Below, piece by piece: positions 10,521-23,317 of a stretch of DNA of 64,000 nt (position 1 is its first letter; each line of letters opens with the position of its first letter). Source of the stretch: Chlorops oryzae (lineage: Eukaryota; Arthropoda; Insecta; Diptera; Chloropidae); the NCBI GenBank assembly GCA_020466095.1, contig CM035807.1, positions 78,552,595 through 78,616,594 on the forward strand. The letters are read 5' to 3'. The translations under genes and the position numbers were made by a program. Below the pieces are notes generated by a model. It saw only the letters and a list, made by a program, of their open reading frames with translations. It was not told where the DNA came from and ran no database searches.

Positions 10521-13500
10521 ACTTATGGGAGATGCCCCTAAACTGTCAACAGTGGTGTACGATGAATACTTTTATTGCAACAAAAAAGTTACAATTCTTT
10601 CGATTTTTTCTATTGTTCTATTATAATTTATGAAAATGCAAGGTTATTAAAAGCAAAAAAAGGGCATCTTAGATCCTATTTTCTCAAAATTCATTCAAGG
10701 TCTTTACTGAAGTTCGTAGGAAATGAATGCAATTTTTTTCATCTTTGAACGCCCACTGTGGCGAAAGGATATTTCATTGAAGAGATTAAACGCTCGCGAC
10801 TTCAACGTTAAAATGGCGACGAAGTTTTTTTTTTCAATTCTTTTTATAGCGGTTATCCTCGTTTATATAGCTTTCATATAAAATTTTTATGCTCATGATT
10901 TTCCTACTCTTCAAAATGTTTTATGCATATAAAATTTTTTGTGCTTTGCTTTTCGGAAAAAATCTTTTTTTCGGATTTTTTTTTTTTACTCACCATTGTT
11001 TTTAATTTCTTTAATTTTATCTTTATTCCCATATTCTGTGACTTCATGAATTTTCCAGTATCTGTTTTGATTATTTAGATAGTGCATAATATGAATATTT
11101 TTGCATCAATTCCATCATATACTTTGCTCCCCCCGGGCTCCGTGTTCGCTTACCAGTTTCTCAGTTTCCCTTTCAACTCGTTCCTTTGTTTTCATCACAG
11201 TTTTCATTTGTTCGTTACGTTTCGTTGAATTGGAAATTTATATTTTCGGTAAATGTTGCTTTTGCTTCCACTAGAGCAGAGAGTTTGAAGTTCCTAAGCA
11301 CCCAGTTGGAAATGTCATTTGTTATCATGTACCTACATTGAAAAAATCACAGCTATGAATGTGAAGGAACAAAAAGTGAAAGAAGAACTGCACATAAAAC
11401 TCTTTTAACCCATTTATAGCCGGCGTGCCTCCACATTTACACACGAATGATCATCATAGAGTTGTATTTAATACAATAAAAAATAAATAAATTTCTGATT
11501 TTCTATATCCATAGGAAAAAGGTTCAAAAATTTATGGCGGGCTACCCATTTTTTTTCTCGATTTGTAGGTATTTTGGGCTTATAAACTGACTTTGAATGG
11601 GTAAAGCAAAAGGGAAATTTTAATATCCTCATGCCGTATATGGGAAAAATATAATCCAATTCTTGGAAATCTCTGAATCGAATAGGTCAGATGGTTTTAT
11701 TCGCATATTTTTCATTAACTCTGTTTGGAAGCTCTCGTAGTTCTTGTTAATTTAAAACAAATATATTATTTAAAAAATTTTTAGAATTTTGTCTTTTGCG
11801 CTTTATTCTTGTCTTAAATAAAGCCCTTACCTAAATTGAGTTTTTAGTAATTTAATCTTTCATAGACACTCAAAAAAATTATCGAAAAAGGAGTTGGTCG
11901 ATTCGAAACTTGGTGCAAATAATGGCTAAGAAGTCATGTTTTTAGTTAAGTGTTAAATTTAATTATGATAATTTCTCATTAAAAGGAGCAATTTGAAACC
12001 CTATCATATAATTTTCATTTAAAACATTGATGATATCGATAAAATTAAACATCTCTCATTTCTCAAGCCAAAAATTTTTCAAAGAAATGACAAAAGCATT
12101 CGGTCATAGGACGTTAGCATTTCCAATAGGGTCTTTAGTGTACCTTTTAGCCATTTTGTTTGTTTGAATAACTTAAAAATTGCTTTTTCTCTTTACCGTT
12201 TTCCTTTTTTTTTTTTTTTTTTTACGTTTAGGAATAAGTTGTTTGTTTGTTTTTCTTTTTCCCCCCCCTCATTTTCCCCCCCATTCTTTTGTGTCAGTGT
12301 ATTTGCAAATTTTCCCTTTGTATGCAATCAAAAAGTTGTTTTAACGTTCTGTTCTACTCATTGTTCTTAACTTTTTCATTTTCGTTTTGTTTGAAAATAG
12401 TTTTCCTTTTATATTTCTTTTCGTTTTTTCTTCTTTGTGATTTTGCCTTTTACAAATTTTCATTGTTATTTTGTTTTGTTTATGTTTTCAATTTGCCATT
12501 TTTCAAGTGTACTCAAAAAACCTTTTTTCGATTATTTTATTAGCAAACATTACAGTGTATTTGGTGTTGCTTTTGTTGTTGTTAAACTATTAGTTTTTGT
12601 TCGTCCTTTTTATTATTTTTGTTGTTTTAAATGTAAATTGAGTTTTGAACGGGGACTAGCGGAAGGGAATTTGCCGTCCTTTGTGGTTACAAAAGTTTGT
12701 CGTCATTTCAATTAAAGTTTGTTCCGAAATTCATTTGAAATTTTATTTTCAATTGAATCTTTTGAAAGTTTACACAGTTTCGCCTGTCCTTTTCCATTGC
12801 CTCCCATTGAACCCAATTTCAATTTGTGATTTATACATATTTTGTCCTTCTAATAGCCAAGAGGAAGGGTGTCGGGCGCACTTTGGGTCGTTCCGTATTC
12901 AAATCGAGTTAGTTTCTTTGCTATTAACGTAACGAACTTTTCAACATTCGAGTTCGGATTCTAGTTCAGGTTATGGTTCGGGTTCGGGTAATTTGAAACG
13001 ATAAATTTTCGCCAATTTTGTAATGTCTCGAAAATAATTTTTGACAACTTATGCTTTTATTTTCCCCCTCGCCCAGGTACATTGTAAAGTTGTTGAATAA
13101 ACTTACTAAAATGGTGCATCCTAAGGGAGTAAGACGCATATTTCTATTAAATATTGATTTATAATTTATTGGTCTTTCCGCTGCGGCTCACTGTTTTCCT
13201 CAAACTGGAAGAGCGGGTTTAGGGAAATTATTTTTTAAACTCGCAGAGAATTATCATAACTGTGAAAACCTAAATCAAAGGGTTTCCTTTTTGGGAAACC
13301 CAGCATTGACTAGCTCCGATCGTCCCAGCACTATAAGGCTCTAATATTTTAGATTTGGGTTGTAAAGGAAAGTTAGGCTTTATTCCTGCGAAATTCAATT
13401 CTAAAGCTTATAGGAAACAGGAGCTCTACTTTCCTTTTTCAATACTAATTTCAAAATTTCGACTGCATTTATTTGATCCAATGAAATAATTTTCCCCAAA

Positions 13501-14796
13501 AGACGCAGAAAATTGCAACACAATGTGAGATTTAAAGGCGCTTTAATTCGATTAAAAATATCTTTGAACCTAATTTAAAGTCCTTTTGTGTCTTCTGCCC
13601 TCAATTTTCAAATATCTGAATTGGTGAAAAACGAAAATATAAAACTGAAAATGCACATTCAAAATGGAAAAGCATTGGAAAATCAACTTTAGCCAATTAA
13701 AGGCAAACAAAAATTTAATTATGTATCAACAAAAAGAAAAAAATAAAAATAAAGGAAGAACTTCACCCAGCAATGAGACAGCAAACAATTTTGCTCCACA
13801 ATTTCTGTGCACTGTAAGAAAATTGTTTTAGATTAAGAAAAGCTAAATTCAATTACAACAAATTAACAAAAACAAAAAGGAAACCCAAGACGAGGACCGA
13901 CGTCAGCGGTTTCCTTGGGTTTGTTGTTGTGAATATACATAGTTGAAAATTTTGTTGGGCATTCGATACGGCTCCATGGCTCCATGGCTCCACGACACCA
14001 TGTTGAATGTTGTCTGCTATAATGGGAATTTCCGGAAAGCCAGAACTTCCGCCCCGCCCCCTCCTTCCCGTAAGACATTGGCAATCGTCGTCTGTGCTGT
14101 GCCGCAAATTGAAAGCAAAACAAGGAAAATAGAAAAAACTTTTTACTTGAAATTCGAAAATTTGCTAAATTTGCTTCATTTCGAGAAATCCCCAAAGTAC
14201 AAAGTTCAATCGAAAAACAAAATCAGCAGAAAATTGCTTCAGTGACCATGCAGAGCGCTAACATGAGATTCCTGAAATTCCGTCTGAAGTGATGCTGAAA
14301 AGTCGTCGAATTTGCGGAAATAAAGTCAATATTCCATGAAGTTGCAATGCACTCGATTGTGTGAAGGTGAACGGGCAACTGATTTTTCATTCCAAGGAAT
14401 TTATTGCACGTCTGCTCATGCAGTTAAAGTGGCTTTCAAGACCAGGGATGGAGTATCAGAGTTTTACTTTGGTGAAAAAAAAAAATGCTGCAAAGCTTCA
14501 TTCCAACATTGGCATAAAATTCAGGGAAAAAAATGTTCAGCCTTAAATTATTAATTTTTAATAAAATATATCGAAATTCCAATGGAGATTGTCCAACCAA
14601 AAGGAAGTACATACAATATATTTATTTAATGAATTGAAATTTTATTAACGGATTTCGAGTACAAATGTGGCTTGATTTTGGATTGTTTGTTCCATCGGGA
14701 AATATGAAAAAACTAAACTGTTGAAAAGAAGTGAAAGGAATTGTTTGAATGAGTTTTCCCTTCAACCTTGTTGCAATCAATGCAATCAAAAACCAG

Positions 14797-15017
14797 TAAG
14801 AAAGCTTAAGTCGGTCAAGTCCGACATTAGTATACCCAGCGTCCTGGCAATACTGGCGCGTTTTGCCTTTCTGTACAGAAGTTAAAAAATTTATGTTTAT
14901 GCGCGTGGCAGTCGTGATTGGTTCAGCCTTTTCGAAGGAGACCCAACCACAGACGCTCGTACAGACGGATATGTTAAAGTCGAATCAGTTTTCTGTCCTG
15001 ATCAAGAATATATACAA
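14797..15017. mobile_element. INE-1/DINE-1-like Helitron fragment
   Basis: The segment starts with AGTAAGAAAGCTTAAGTCGG and ends with CCTGATCAAGAATATATAC. Both blocks recur in the same order in the longer element at 59950-60976, as does CAGACGG..CAGACGGATATG just before the end. CTGATCAAGAATATATA next to a GTCT/GACA region is a hallmark of fly INE-1/DINE-1 repeats as I remember them. The pogo-like MITE at 15020 lies directly against its end. Confidence 0.6.
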
Positions 15018-15019
15018 TA

Positions 15020-15157
15020 CAGTTGAAATTCTCTATAAGAAATTTCAAGGGACCAGAAAAAATTCGTAGCAGAGAAAATTCGTTATAATAAGACAAAAGG
15101 GCACTGAAATTATAGCAAAGAAGCCTTGAGAAGATTCGTTATAGAGAGTTTCGACTG
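15020..15157. mobile_element. 138-bp pogo/Tigger-like MITE with TA duplication
   Basis: The left end CAGTTGAAATTCTCTATAAG and the complement of the right end CAGTCGAAACTCTCTATAAC form inverted repeats. TA flanks both ends (15018-15019 and 15158-15159). CAGT..ACTG ends with a TA target fit the pogo branch of Tc1/mariner. A second, longer copy in the opposite orientation lies at 56680-56850, and a small remnant is at about 16027-16050. Confidence 0.7.
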
Positions 15158-15734
15158 TATTTGTCTATATCTGCGGAGCATAGTTTTAGCTGTTACAAGA
15201 TCAGCACAAAATTGGATATACTAAGTCGAATCATTTTCGTCTGGAGAATAATCATGCGGTCCATAAGAATAAGGACAATGTCAAAAAATTGTTATAATAT
15301 TTTGAAAAAGCACAAAATTATATTGAAAATTCAGTGTATAAATTTCGAAATTTCTCTATACTGCGAAATACTTTTAGCTGTTAAATGATGTTCAAATTGA
15401 TTATACCACATCCGGTGGTAGGTCTCCATTGGAATCTTTATTATTTTGAAAATTTATTAGTGTATTAAATGAAAATTTGCTTATACGAGAACTTGTAATG
15501 TGTTCTACCAAACTATGGTAAGTTTAAGTAATACATACAAAAAGTTTTTGATCTTTTGTTGTTAAATGCACATTCCTGTTTTATGATTGCGGCCATAACA
15601 TAGAAAATTTAAGTAATACATACAGAACATTGAGATGCAACACAAACGTTTTATTTTGTTTTGTTAATTGGTCCAAGTCCTTATTTACCCACTTAAAATC
15701 GATTCTCCCAGTGCACTGATGGTCTAATTTTGCT

Positions 15735-15915
15735 TATTAATTGCATAAACGTGCTTGGTTAGGATACCCAAAAGGGTTTCAGTGAGGTGTAGGTCGGGGA
15801 AACATTTTGGGCAATCAAGATCTGTCACGGAACCAAGTAACAGTTTGCTTGCGGTCATGGTCAGAGGCCTTTTCTAGTCGAAAAATCTATTTATTTCCTG
15901 ATTTTTTCCCATGAA
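15735..15915 (-). pseudogene. Tc1-like transposase relic (C-terminal catalytic part)
   Basis: Reading the minus strand in shifting frames gives WFRDRS (15819-15836), then PDLHLTETLLGILTKHVYA (15742-15797). This matches the conserved Tc1-family end that I recall as SPDLNPIENLWGIL..VY, which follows a WF.DK block; the catalytic aspartate of PDL is kept and the EN pair has become ET. Stop codons and a frameshift interrupt it. It is a dead DNA transposon, unrelated to the host gene. Confidence 0.65.
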
Positions 15916-17156
15916 ATGGAATAACACTGCACTGGAGCACATTAACATAGACAGATCCTTGTTTGGGTATTTGACTGAAGGGCTTCAAAATTTGAAAAAA
16001 TCATCATCGAAAAATATTCACGTATATTATAACAAAGAAGCTTAAGAAGCGCCGTCAGAAATCTATTTTGAAATGTTCATCCTTTTAAGTGTATTCAGCT
16101 CGAGTCATTTTCTCAGGCCTTGGAAGAGGCACGATCCCAATTTGGACACCATTTTTGAGAAGAGAATAAACACTGATCATCATCAGCACATTGTCTTGAT
16201 GCTTATAAATCTTAAAGCTAAAAATTTTTCTTCGAGAAAAAGCTTTCGAAATGCATGTTTCCCTTGGCACTTTTTTTATATCAGAGTTTCAACGTTTTCA
16301 CTTTACTCCAAAGTATTTCAAAGAACTCAAAAAATCTTCGTTTTTTACTTAAAAAGTTTTCTTTCAAGTTCTTTCTTTCTACTGATTTTTCTCGCAATTC
16401 CTTAGCGACAAAAAAAGATACTAATTCCGGCAAATGCACACATGTGCTGGAAAAATGTTTTGAAGAACACTTGCCAAACTTTTTTGGAATGAAAACTTTT
16501 CAGAATTAGTTTTTAATACAGTTTTATTCACAACTTGAATAAAGAGTTGGGAGATGGGAATTCTCCTTGTTCTTTTGCTGGTTTTTTGTTTCTTCTTCTT
16601 TTGTTTTTTTTTTTTGGTGTGAGTGAATTTATGCCTCGGTGAGTTAAAGAAATCATTTATCATGCTATTAAGGGGAAGCGTCAGAAGCGTGACATAAAAA
16701 AGGGAAATTATGTGACCTTCGGGGGAAATTATCTTTTTATTGATGAATTCGGAATTGGAAATATTTCAATCATGCTGCCATCATTAATTTCGAAATAATG
16801 ATGATTTGACATGCAATATCGTTGAACGCGAAGTATGTAGGCTGAACAACGACTGAGGGAGGAGGTATTATGTCCCAAGTACTATATGTATGTATTCTGA
16901 TGACGCAAAAAAGAAAATTCAACAAAAAAAGAAGAGAATTTCATTTCAGTTTTTTATACAGCTACCATAAATCCTCCAGCTTTTTAGCTCGTTTTGTTGT
17001 TTTCATGATGCAAAACAAAAATTCGAGGGAAACTTTTGTGCATATTCATAAAAAGGTCATCAAATTTTTTCGCGCCCCGTCACGTTTTAAGCGCGATCAA
17101 AGGCCGCAATGCGCAAATAAAATATTATATCCCTAAGACAAACCGAATCTTGATTG

Positions 17157-17420
17157 GTTCAAGGGGCAGGTACACCTTTTAGGGGGCTCCGGATTATTTT
17201 TGAAGAGTCTCAAGCACTTCCTCAAAAGGCTCGGACTTCCTTAAAGCGGACGCGGTCCTACTTAAACGGGTCCCGGTCGTCCCTGAGAGGGCTTACCCTG
17301 CTTAAGAACGCCCAGACTTTGTTTAAGAAATCCCTTTGAGGCATTCCAGACTGGCAAAACGGGACCCAAAATTCCTAGATCTGGGCCGGACCCTCTTGAG
17401 GTGACCCGGAGTCCTTTAAG
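17157..17420. repeat. GC-rich minisatellite of 20-21 bp units
   Basis: Eleven or so diverged units follow one another, for example GGCTCGGACTTCCTTAAAGC, GGACGCGGTCCTACTTAAAC, GGTCCCGGTCGTCCCTGAGA, GGCTTACCCTGCTTAAGAAC and GACCCGGAGTCCTTTAAGAG. The consensus is close to GGnCCCGGnCTTnCTTAAGAn. It stands out by base composition in an AT-rich intron. The 61-residue open frame at 17154-17339 is a product of the near-multiple-of-three period. Confidence 0.75.
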
Positions 17421-20400
17421 AGGGAAAACAGTTGTAGAAAAATTGCACTTTCATCCGAAAAATATGAAAATTAGTTAAAAAGATTGGAACAGGGCCGTGA
17501 GCAAGGAGAAGTTATGGTCCTTTAACGCTCTCCAATAGAAGAGCCCATAATTTTCGCTTTCAGCTGATAAAAATACCTTTATAGAGGGGAAAACAAAAGC
17601 CGTCTTTTGAATAAATCCTCCGGATGGATATGCGTAAAAAAAAACAGCCCAATTTTTGATCGGGAAATATGCCAACCATGCCAATCAAAAAAAGTGTGTT
17701 CACAATTATTACCATTTTCCTTATATATTTTCATTTGATTTGCCATCATTTTTTTTTATTGAATTTTTTTTTTTAAAACTTTTTGCTTCATTAAAATGTA
17801 GAAAATTGTGCACGTATTGCCCCTGATTTTTCTCTCGCCTGTGTTGCCTGCCGGCCTTCTTGCCTGCCGTCTCTTTTGCGTGTTCATTTCGCTAAAAAAT
17901 TCTTTAAAAGCAAATCTTGTTCTCTAATCACTTTACACGCTGATTTGCGATTAGCTTACATGGTAGTTACATTACGCATCAGTTTGTTACAAGTGTTAGC
18001 AGAGTTAGTTAGGATCGCCAGGTTCGTCCGTAAACTCTGGCAAATCGTCACCTTGCTTCTTTGGGTCATAGCAGAATTGATTAGAAGTTGATTTGGCTTG
18101 CATATCGGTAGGTTTTGGTGTTCAGTAATGGGTTATTTGCTACCAAAAAATCAAATTCAATCACGAAGAATAATTTCTGTAATAATTTTCATGTTTTGTA
18201 ATCGATTCGGTGTACTCTTAGAAGACTTTCAATAATTTCCTTGAATCTGTCGTCTATGAAAATTATCTCATCGTGATACGTATTATTGTACTTTCCTTCC
18301 ACCTTCGAACAATTGCTTGAATTACCCTCACACATGCCACATTCGATTGCTATCAAAGACGACACCACATACAAAGGGTGTCCAAGAAGATCCCGAAACA
18401 AACCGAATCGAGTCAAAGCAACGCGACGAGACGGGACGCGACGCGACGCGAACCGACCCAACTCGGATAGATTCATCAAGTGAACGCGACATAAATGTCA
18501 TAATTAAATTGGAGTCATGTGAAACGAAACGAAATATCGTAAGGATAATGAAAAATGTCACTTTTATGACGCACTTGCCTTACTGTTGAACACCAAAACA
18601 AACAAAAAAAAAACAACAAGAAAGCAAAGTGCAGCGCCACTAGCGAACACCAACATTCAAACTGTCAAAAAGTCAACATCAATTAAAGCAGCAATGAGAG
18701 TAGCACAAAAGGAAGAAACCCAACACAACATAACACAGCAGCAGGATCGAAAGCAGGACGAGAGAAATTTTTCAAATGGAATGCAGTCATACAAGGACCA
18801 AATCATGAAGAAGTGCTTTGATTGAAGCAGCCCACAAAAAACCAAATCCTTTTACCTTTGAATTTGCATCGTTGGTGCATATTTGGTTGGAAAAAATAAA
18901 GGAAATCGGATAGAAATTTTTTGAAAAGCCCCTCAAACTTCTGCCATATGCGCTCAATATTCATGGGTCTTTCAAACTGCATGTCAGCGTCATCTCGTGC
19001 TTTTGCTGCATAGGAAAATTGACTGATGTCTGTCTATCCGTCTGACTGTCTAACTGCAAGTCTGTTTGTTTGTCTATTTGCTTGTGTCTACGCGTTCGTG
19101 TGTCTGTCTGTCTGTCTGTTCGAGCTGTCCATCTAAATGTCAAAAAGCATAAAGATTCAGTTCTTCACCGCCTTTGCATTGCTTGTGCCTATTGAATTAC
19201 CTTTGATTTGAGGCCATAGGGAATATGAACGCAGAGCTGCAATCTCTTCATCATCTTCCTTTCCTTTGCTTTCCTCTCTTTTTTGTTTAGTCTTTTTTAT
19301 TTATTTATCTATTTTTTTTTTTTGTTTTCGTCTCAATCCCGCTTTGAGTATTTGTGTCCTATCATCAAAGTAAATGAGGAAAGCAGCGCTGAAATTAAAT
19401 CTTGTTGCACACAAAGCACCGGAGAGCATCAAATTGGTTAAAGAAGAACAATATTGAAAAAAGGCACCAAAGCCTTGGTCATATTTCTACGACATATGTA
19501 AAATGTGTAAAGTGCACTTTGCCATTTGCAACTTAATTTAATGCTCGTCAGTCCTCATAGCTTTGATATCGCTCCGGTGCCATCAGGCAGGAGCTATCGC
19601 CCATCAGGCACACTATCATCATCATTATCACTATCATTCCCTGCGTTTCTTTCTCCCGGTTCTCTTTTTTTTTCAGTACTACTTTCATGCAAGTTGTATA
19701 TCGCCCACTAAGCAAATACTTCATTGCAATAGCCCTGCTCACTGTGGGTTGGGGTTGTTAAATTTCGCCCCTGAGGTGCATCATATACTTTTGCCTCGAA
19801 CATTATCCTACTTCAGTGCTCATCATCGTCATCAGAATCGTAGTCATTTTATGCCAAACAATGGGATCAGTAGTCAATCAAATCGCAATTGCATGGGCTT
19901 AGCAGCGTGTGGTGCGGCCTGTTCGTTCCCGTTCCCGTTGTCGTTGTATTTTGCCGCAGTCGCATAATTTCTATACAGTTCGTACACTTCACATGTACGC
20001 CGTACGTCCTCATTTCGCTTGTTTACGGTCAACGAGCTGACAATGCTACGTGAAGGGAAAGTAGTATCATCGTACCTTCCAACCCCTCAGAATTTTTTGT
20101 CTACTTAGGTACTTGAAATTATTTATAACTTTTGTTCATTTCTATTCAGCGTGCCTCATGTCGTCGCAAGTCCTGTGTTTGGTGTCCAACTATGCTTTAG
20201 AATCGTGGCATTTGGGAATTTATAGACCATGCAGAAATATTCACGGTCACTGCTGGTAAAATTAACACGATAAGCACTTGATGAGGAAATTAAATGTAGC
20301 AGAAACAATTAATTGAATTAAAATTGTAAAGGAACTAGACAAAGGGATTTTTGAATACGTTATATCTGCTGATTGGCCTAAAATAGGAGTAAAAGTTTCT

Positions 20401-20506
20401 TCTCTTGTCTCTGAGAAAATATTACACCTTAATCTTCTCTTTGTGGAAGAATAGAAAAAGGAAGGAATATGGATCTAAAGCAAACTGGAGGTGAGAATAA
20501 TTTAAT

Positions 20507-20715
20507 CGGGAATGCCACAGAAATCAACTGGAAAATCGTCTAGAATTTAAATTGGTCCAAATATCGTGACGATTTAGTTTTGATCCAAATTTCAATTTCT
20601 CAATTCCAGATAAGAATATATAATAATTGGAAGAAATGCTGCGGAAAGGTTTTCAGGGTGCATGAAATTTTCAAATTGTCAATTTTTTACGTTATCGATT
20701 TCTGTGACATGCCGG
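20507..20715. mobile_element. 209-bp inverted-repeat MITE (GGAATGYCACAGAAATC family)
   Basis: The left end GGGAATGCCACAGAAATC and the complement of the right end CCGGCATGTCACAGAAATCG form inverted repeats. A second family member with GATGTCACAGAA..GATTTCTATGACATGCC lies at 62255-62413 and shares interior blocks (TGGTCCAA/TAGTCCAA, ATCGTGACGAT, CAGGGTGCATGAAAT). No target duplication was resolved. Confidence 0.6.
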
Positions 20716-21722
20716 AATATTGTTTTTTTGTGCCATAAGGAATTTTTTTTCCAAATGTAGCCAAGCTTATTAGGAACACAATTTTATTGCTTTTGTCTGG
20801 CGATATGTCACGAGTGCAATCTGATCAGTGTCCTTAGATTTATCTTATGATGATAATAGTAGCCAGCAAATGTGAAATTAATCTCATATGCATATTACTA
20901 CGCAGAGAAAAGAAATATCATCATACCCAATTGGGATATTGATTGCGAAGGCATATAGGCATATGTAATTGGGTATAGATCGTTACATTATATTTTCATA
21001 ATTGACTTGTCGCAATTATATAATTATTCATTACTCTGGCAAATGATAAGTAATTGCATTAGAAATTAATATACATAATTGCGTTATAATTAAGATTTGT
21101 GAAAGTTCCTCTACTGCTTTCCATATAAATAAATAAATATTGCTATGATAACAATATTTCTTAAGAAAGGGAAGAATAATCTCAACACGAAACTGGGCGG
21201 AATATAGATTTAGTCGAATCCAAATCAGAGCTGGAGAACATAGTCTGACCTAGTTGCGTCAACGGACTTTAGTCGAATTTATGTCTCTGAAAAATAGCCG
21301 ATTGGAATTCAAAGTTAGTCAAAATATCGATAGATTTTTACTATTTTCGGAAGAAATTGATTGGATCGAAGCGACTCTTGTCTTAATAGTAGTCGGCACA
21401 ATTCAAAATTTTGTTGGTCATATTAAGGCCGAATAGGTCTTTTTATCGTTCGATTGCATTTATTTGCTGTGACCATACTATACACGCAGAAAAATCACAA
21501 CCAATTATTTTGCAGCTTACATATGTAATGGGTATGATGTATATTTCATAGATTACGTCCAATTATATTTCACTTACTGCAATATATACTGTATTGCATT
21601 GCAGTATATACATAATTGCGTCTAATTAAATTGTGACACCCTGCATTAGAAATATATTCTATATAACATATAGAAAGGGGCTTCTCCATTAGGCGGATAT
21701 TAAAGAGTAGATTTGATGATTT

Positions 21723-23317
21723 TAGAGCTGAGAACTATGCGATAGTTGCGACCATCGATAGTTCGATAGCCGATTTGTCTGAATCGATAGCACACGGAAG
21801 ATGCGATATGTTAAAATTTAAACTAATTTCATTGGCGAATTCTACTGATTTCAATCAACCATGTTTACTGTCTAACATTTAAATATGAATCATTTGAAAG
21901 TTATAATTAAATTTAAAAACTTAATGGTGGTCCTATAAAAACTTAAATAAGAATACCCCTCGATATTAAGTATCCCCCTCATATTAAACTAATCTAACGT
22001 ATCTACGAATTCGATAGTAGTAAAAATCCCTTGAGTAAGCATTGAAGATGATTTTTGATTAAAGGCTAAAATCGAAAAAATCCCTGCAAAGCGAAACAAA
22101 TTAAACTAAACAAGACGATTTATTTGCCTAGAATGAATAAATACGCACACTAACACAATGAAACTAATTATTCAACATAATAGTGTAAAAACAATTCTTC
22201 TAATTTACAAACTCAAATGATATATAATATTTACGGATTTCAGAAAATTTGAACATAAGGTTTAAAATATTGTCCGTTAGGAAAAAACAAAGAACAATGT
22301 ATGACTTATCGAAAAAAATTCCTGAAAAGCCCGAATTTTAGTGAATAATCGAGGTGCGCGACCGCTAAACCGCTTTTCAAAATTCTGAAAAAACTCCCAA
22401 ATTGTTTTTTCCTAACTATCTTTCAAAATCGGCTTGAACAACCCCAACATTTCAACAAAAAGAAAAAAATTTATGCCCCGCTTTTGGAGAAAACACGATG
22501 GAAAAAGTCGATTAAAAAAAAGTTGTTTTTTAAAAAGCCCTAGATAGATTATTTTAAAAAATAGGCTCAAACTATGCACAGTTTTATTGAGTAAAATACC
22601 TCATACCACGTTCTTTGGGCATTGGAATGATTCGATCAGTTTACACGGCTATGGTGAACCGTGCAAACAACAACATCACCATCACCATCACTCAACACAT
22701 CATTCTTACCATAATCTTTCCTCAATCACATAAATCTCATCAACACATAATATTATCATCATCCAGTCAACCATCAACACCATTCTCGCCAACACCGCAA
22801 CACATCCTACATCCACCATTCCTAACATCATCTCCAATCGCTCACCCATCATCATCATCATTACCATCATCATTACCATCATCATTACCATCATCACCAC
22901 CAACCTCACCATCATCATCACCAACCCCACCATCATCATCACCAACCTCACTATCATCATTATCAACATCATCGCCATCATCATCACAAACCTCAACATT
23001 AGCATCACCATCATCACCAACCTCACCATCATCATCATCGATAGTTTCTATTATCGATAATTTTGACAATCGATAATTTTGATAATCGAAAGATGAATTT
23101 TCGAGTGGCTCGTCCTAATCTAAATTAAGGATTTTTTAGGAATCTGTCCATCTCAAAAAGAAGACAGCCATCTGTCACCGCCAGCACCACCTTTCCAATG
23201 CTAAAGTAAATGTCCATAAATCAAAACTATCGATAGTCTTCAAAAACCATCGATATGTTCAATAGTTTGAAACCATCGATAGTAACGATAGTGCTATCGA
23301 TTGTTTCTCCAGCTCTA
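21723..23317. mobile_element. Inner 1.6-kb inverted-repeat element rich in ATCGAT sites
   Basis: TAGAGCTG at the left and CAGCTCTA at the right form inverted ends, each followed inward by several ATCGATAG blocks (21744-21790 and 23224-23300). The centre is a CAT/CAC-type low-complexity tract. No clear 8-bp target duplication was found, so the family is unassigned. No protein relic was recognised. Confidence 0.45.
22660..23037. repeat. CAT/CAC/ATCACC low-complexity tract
   Basis: Nearly 380 bp of CATCAC, CATCAT and ACCATCATCATT repeats with irregular interruptions. It produces long open frames on both strands (serine/proline-rich on +, methionine/valine- or aspartate-rich on -), which should not be annotated as genes. 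Confidence 0.85.

Noticed and set aside
13858..13925. AAACCCAAG..CTTGGGTTT hairpin
   Set aside because: Arms are only 9-11 bp with a 30-base loop and no other signal.
17154..17339. 61-codon basic frame
   Set aside because: It is the translation of the 20-21 bp minisatellite.
18286..18845. Several overlapping frames around a GACGCGACGCGACGCG tract
   Set aside because: Overlaps on both strands driven by a short simple repeat and poly-A.
22615..23076. 153-codon serine/proline-rich frame and opposite methionine-rich frame
   Set aside because: Both are translations of a CAT/CAC simple repeat.
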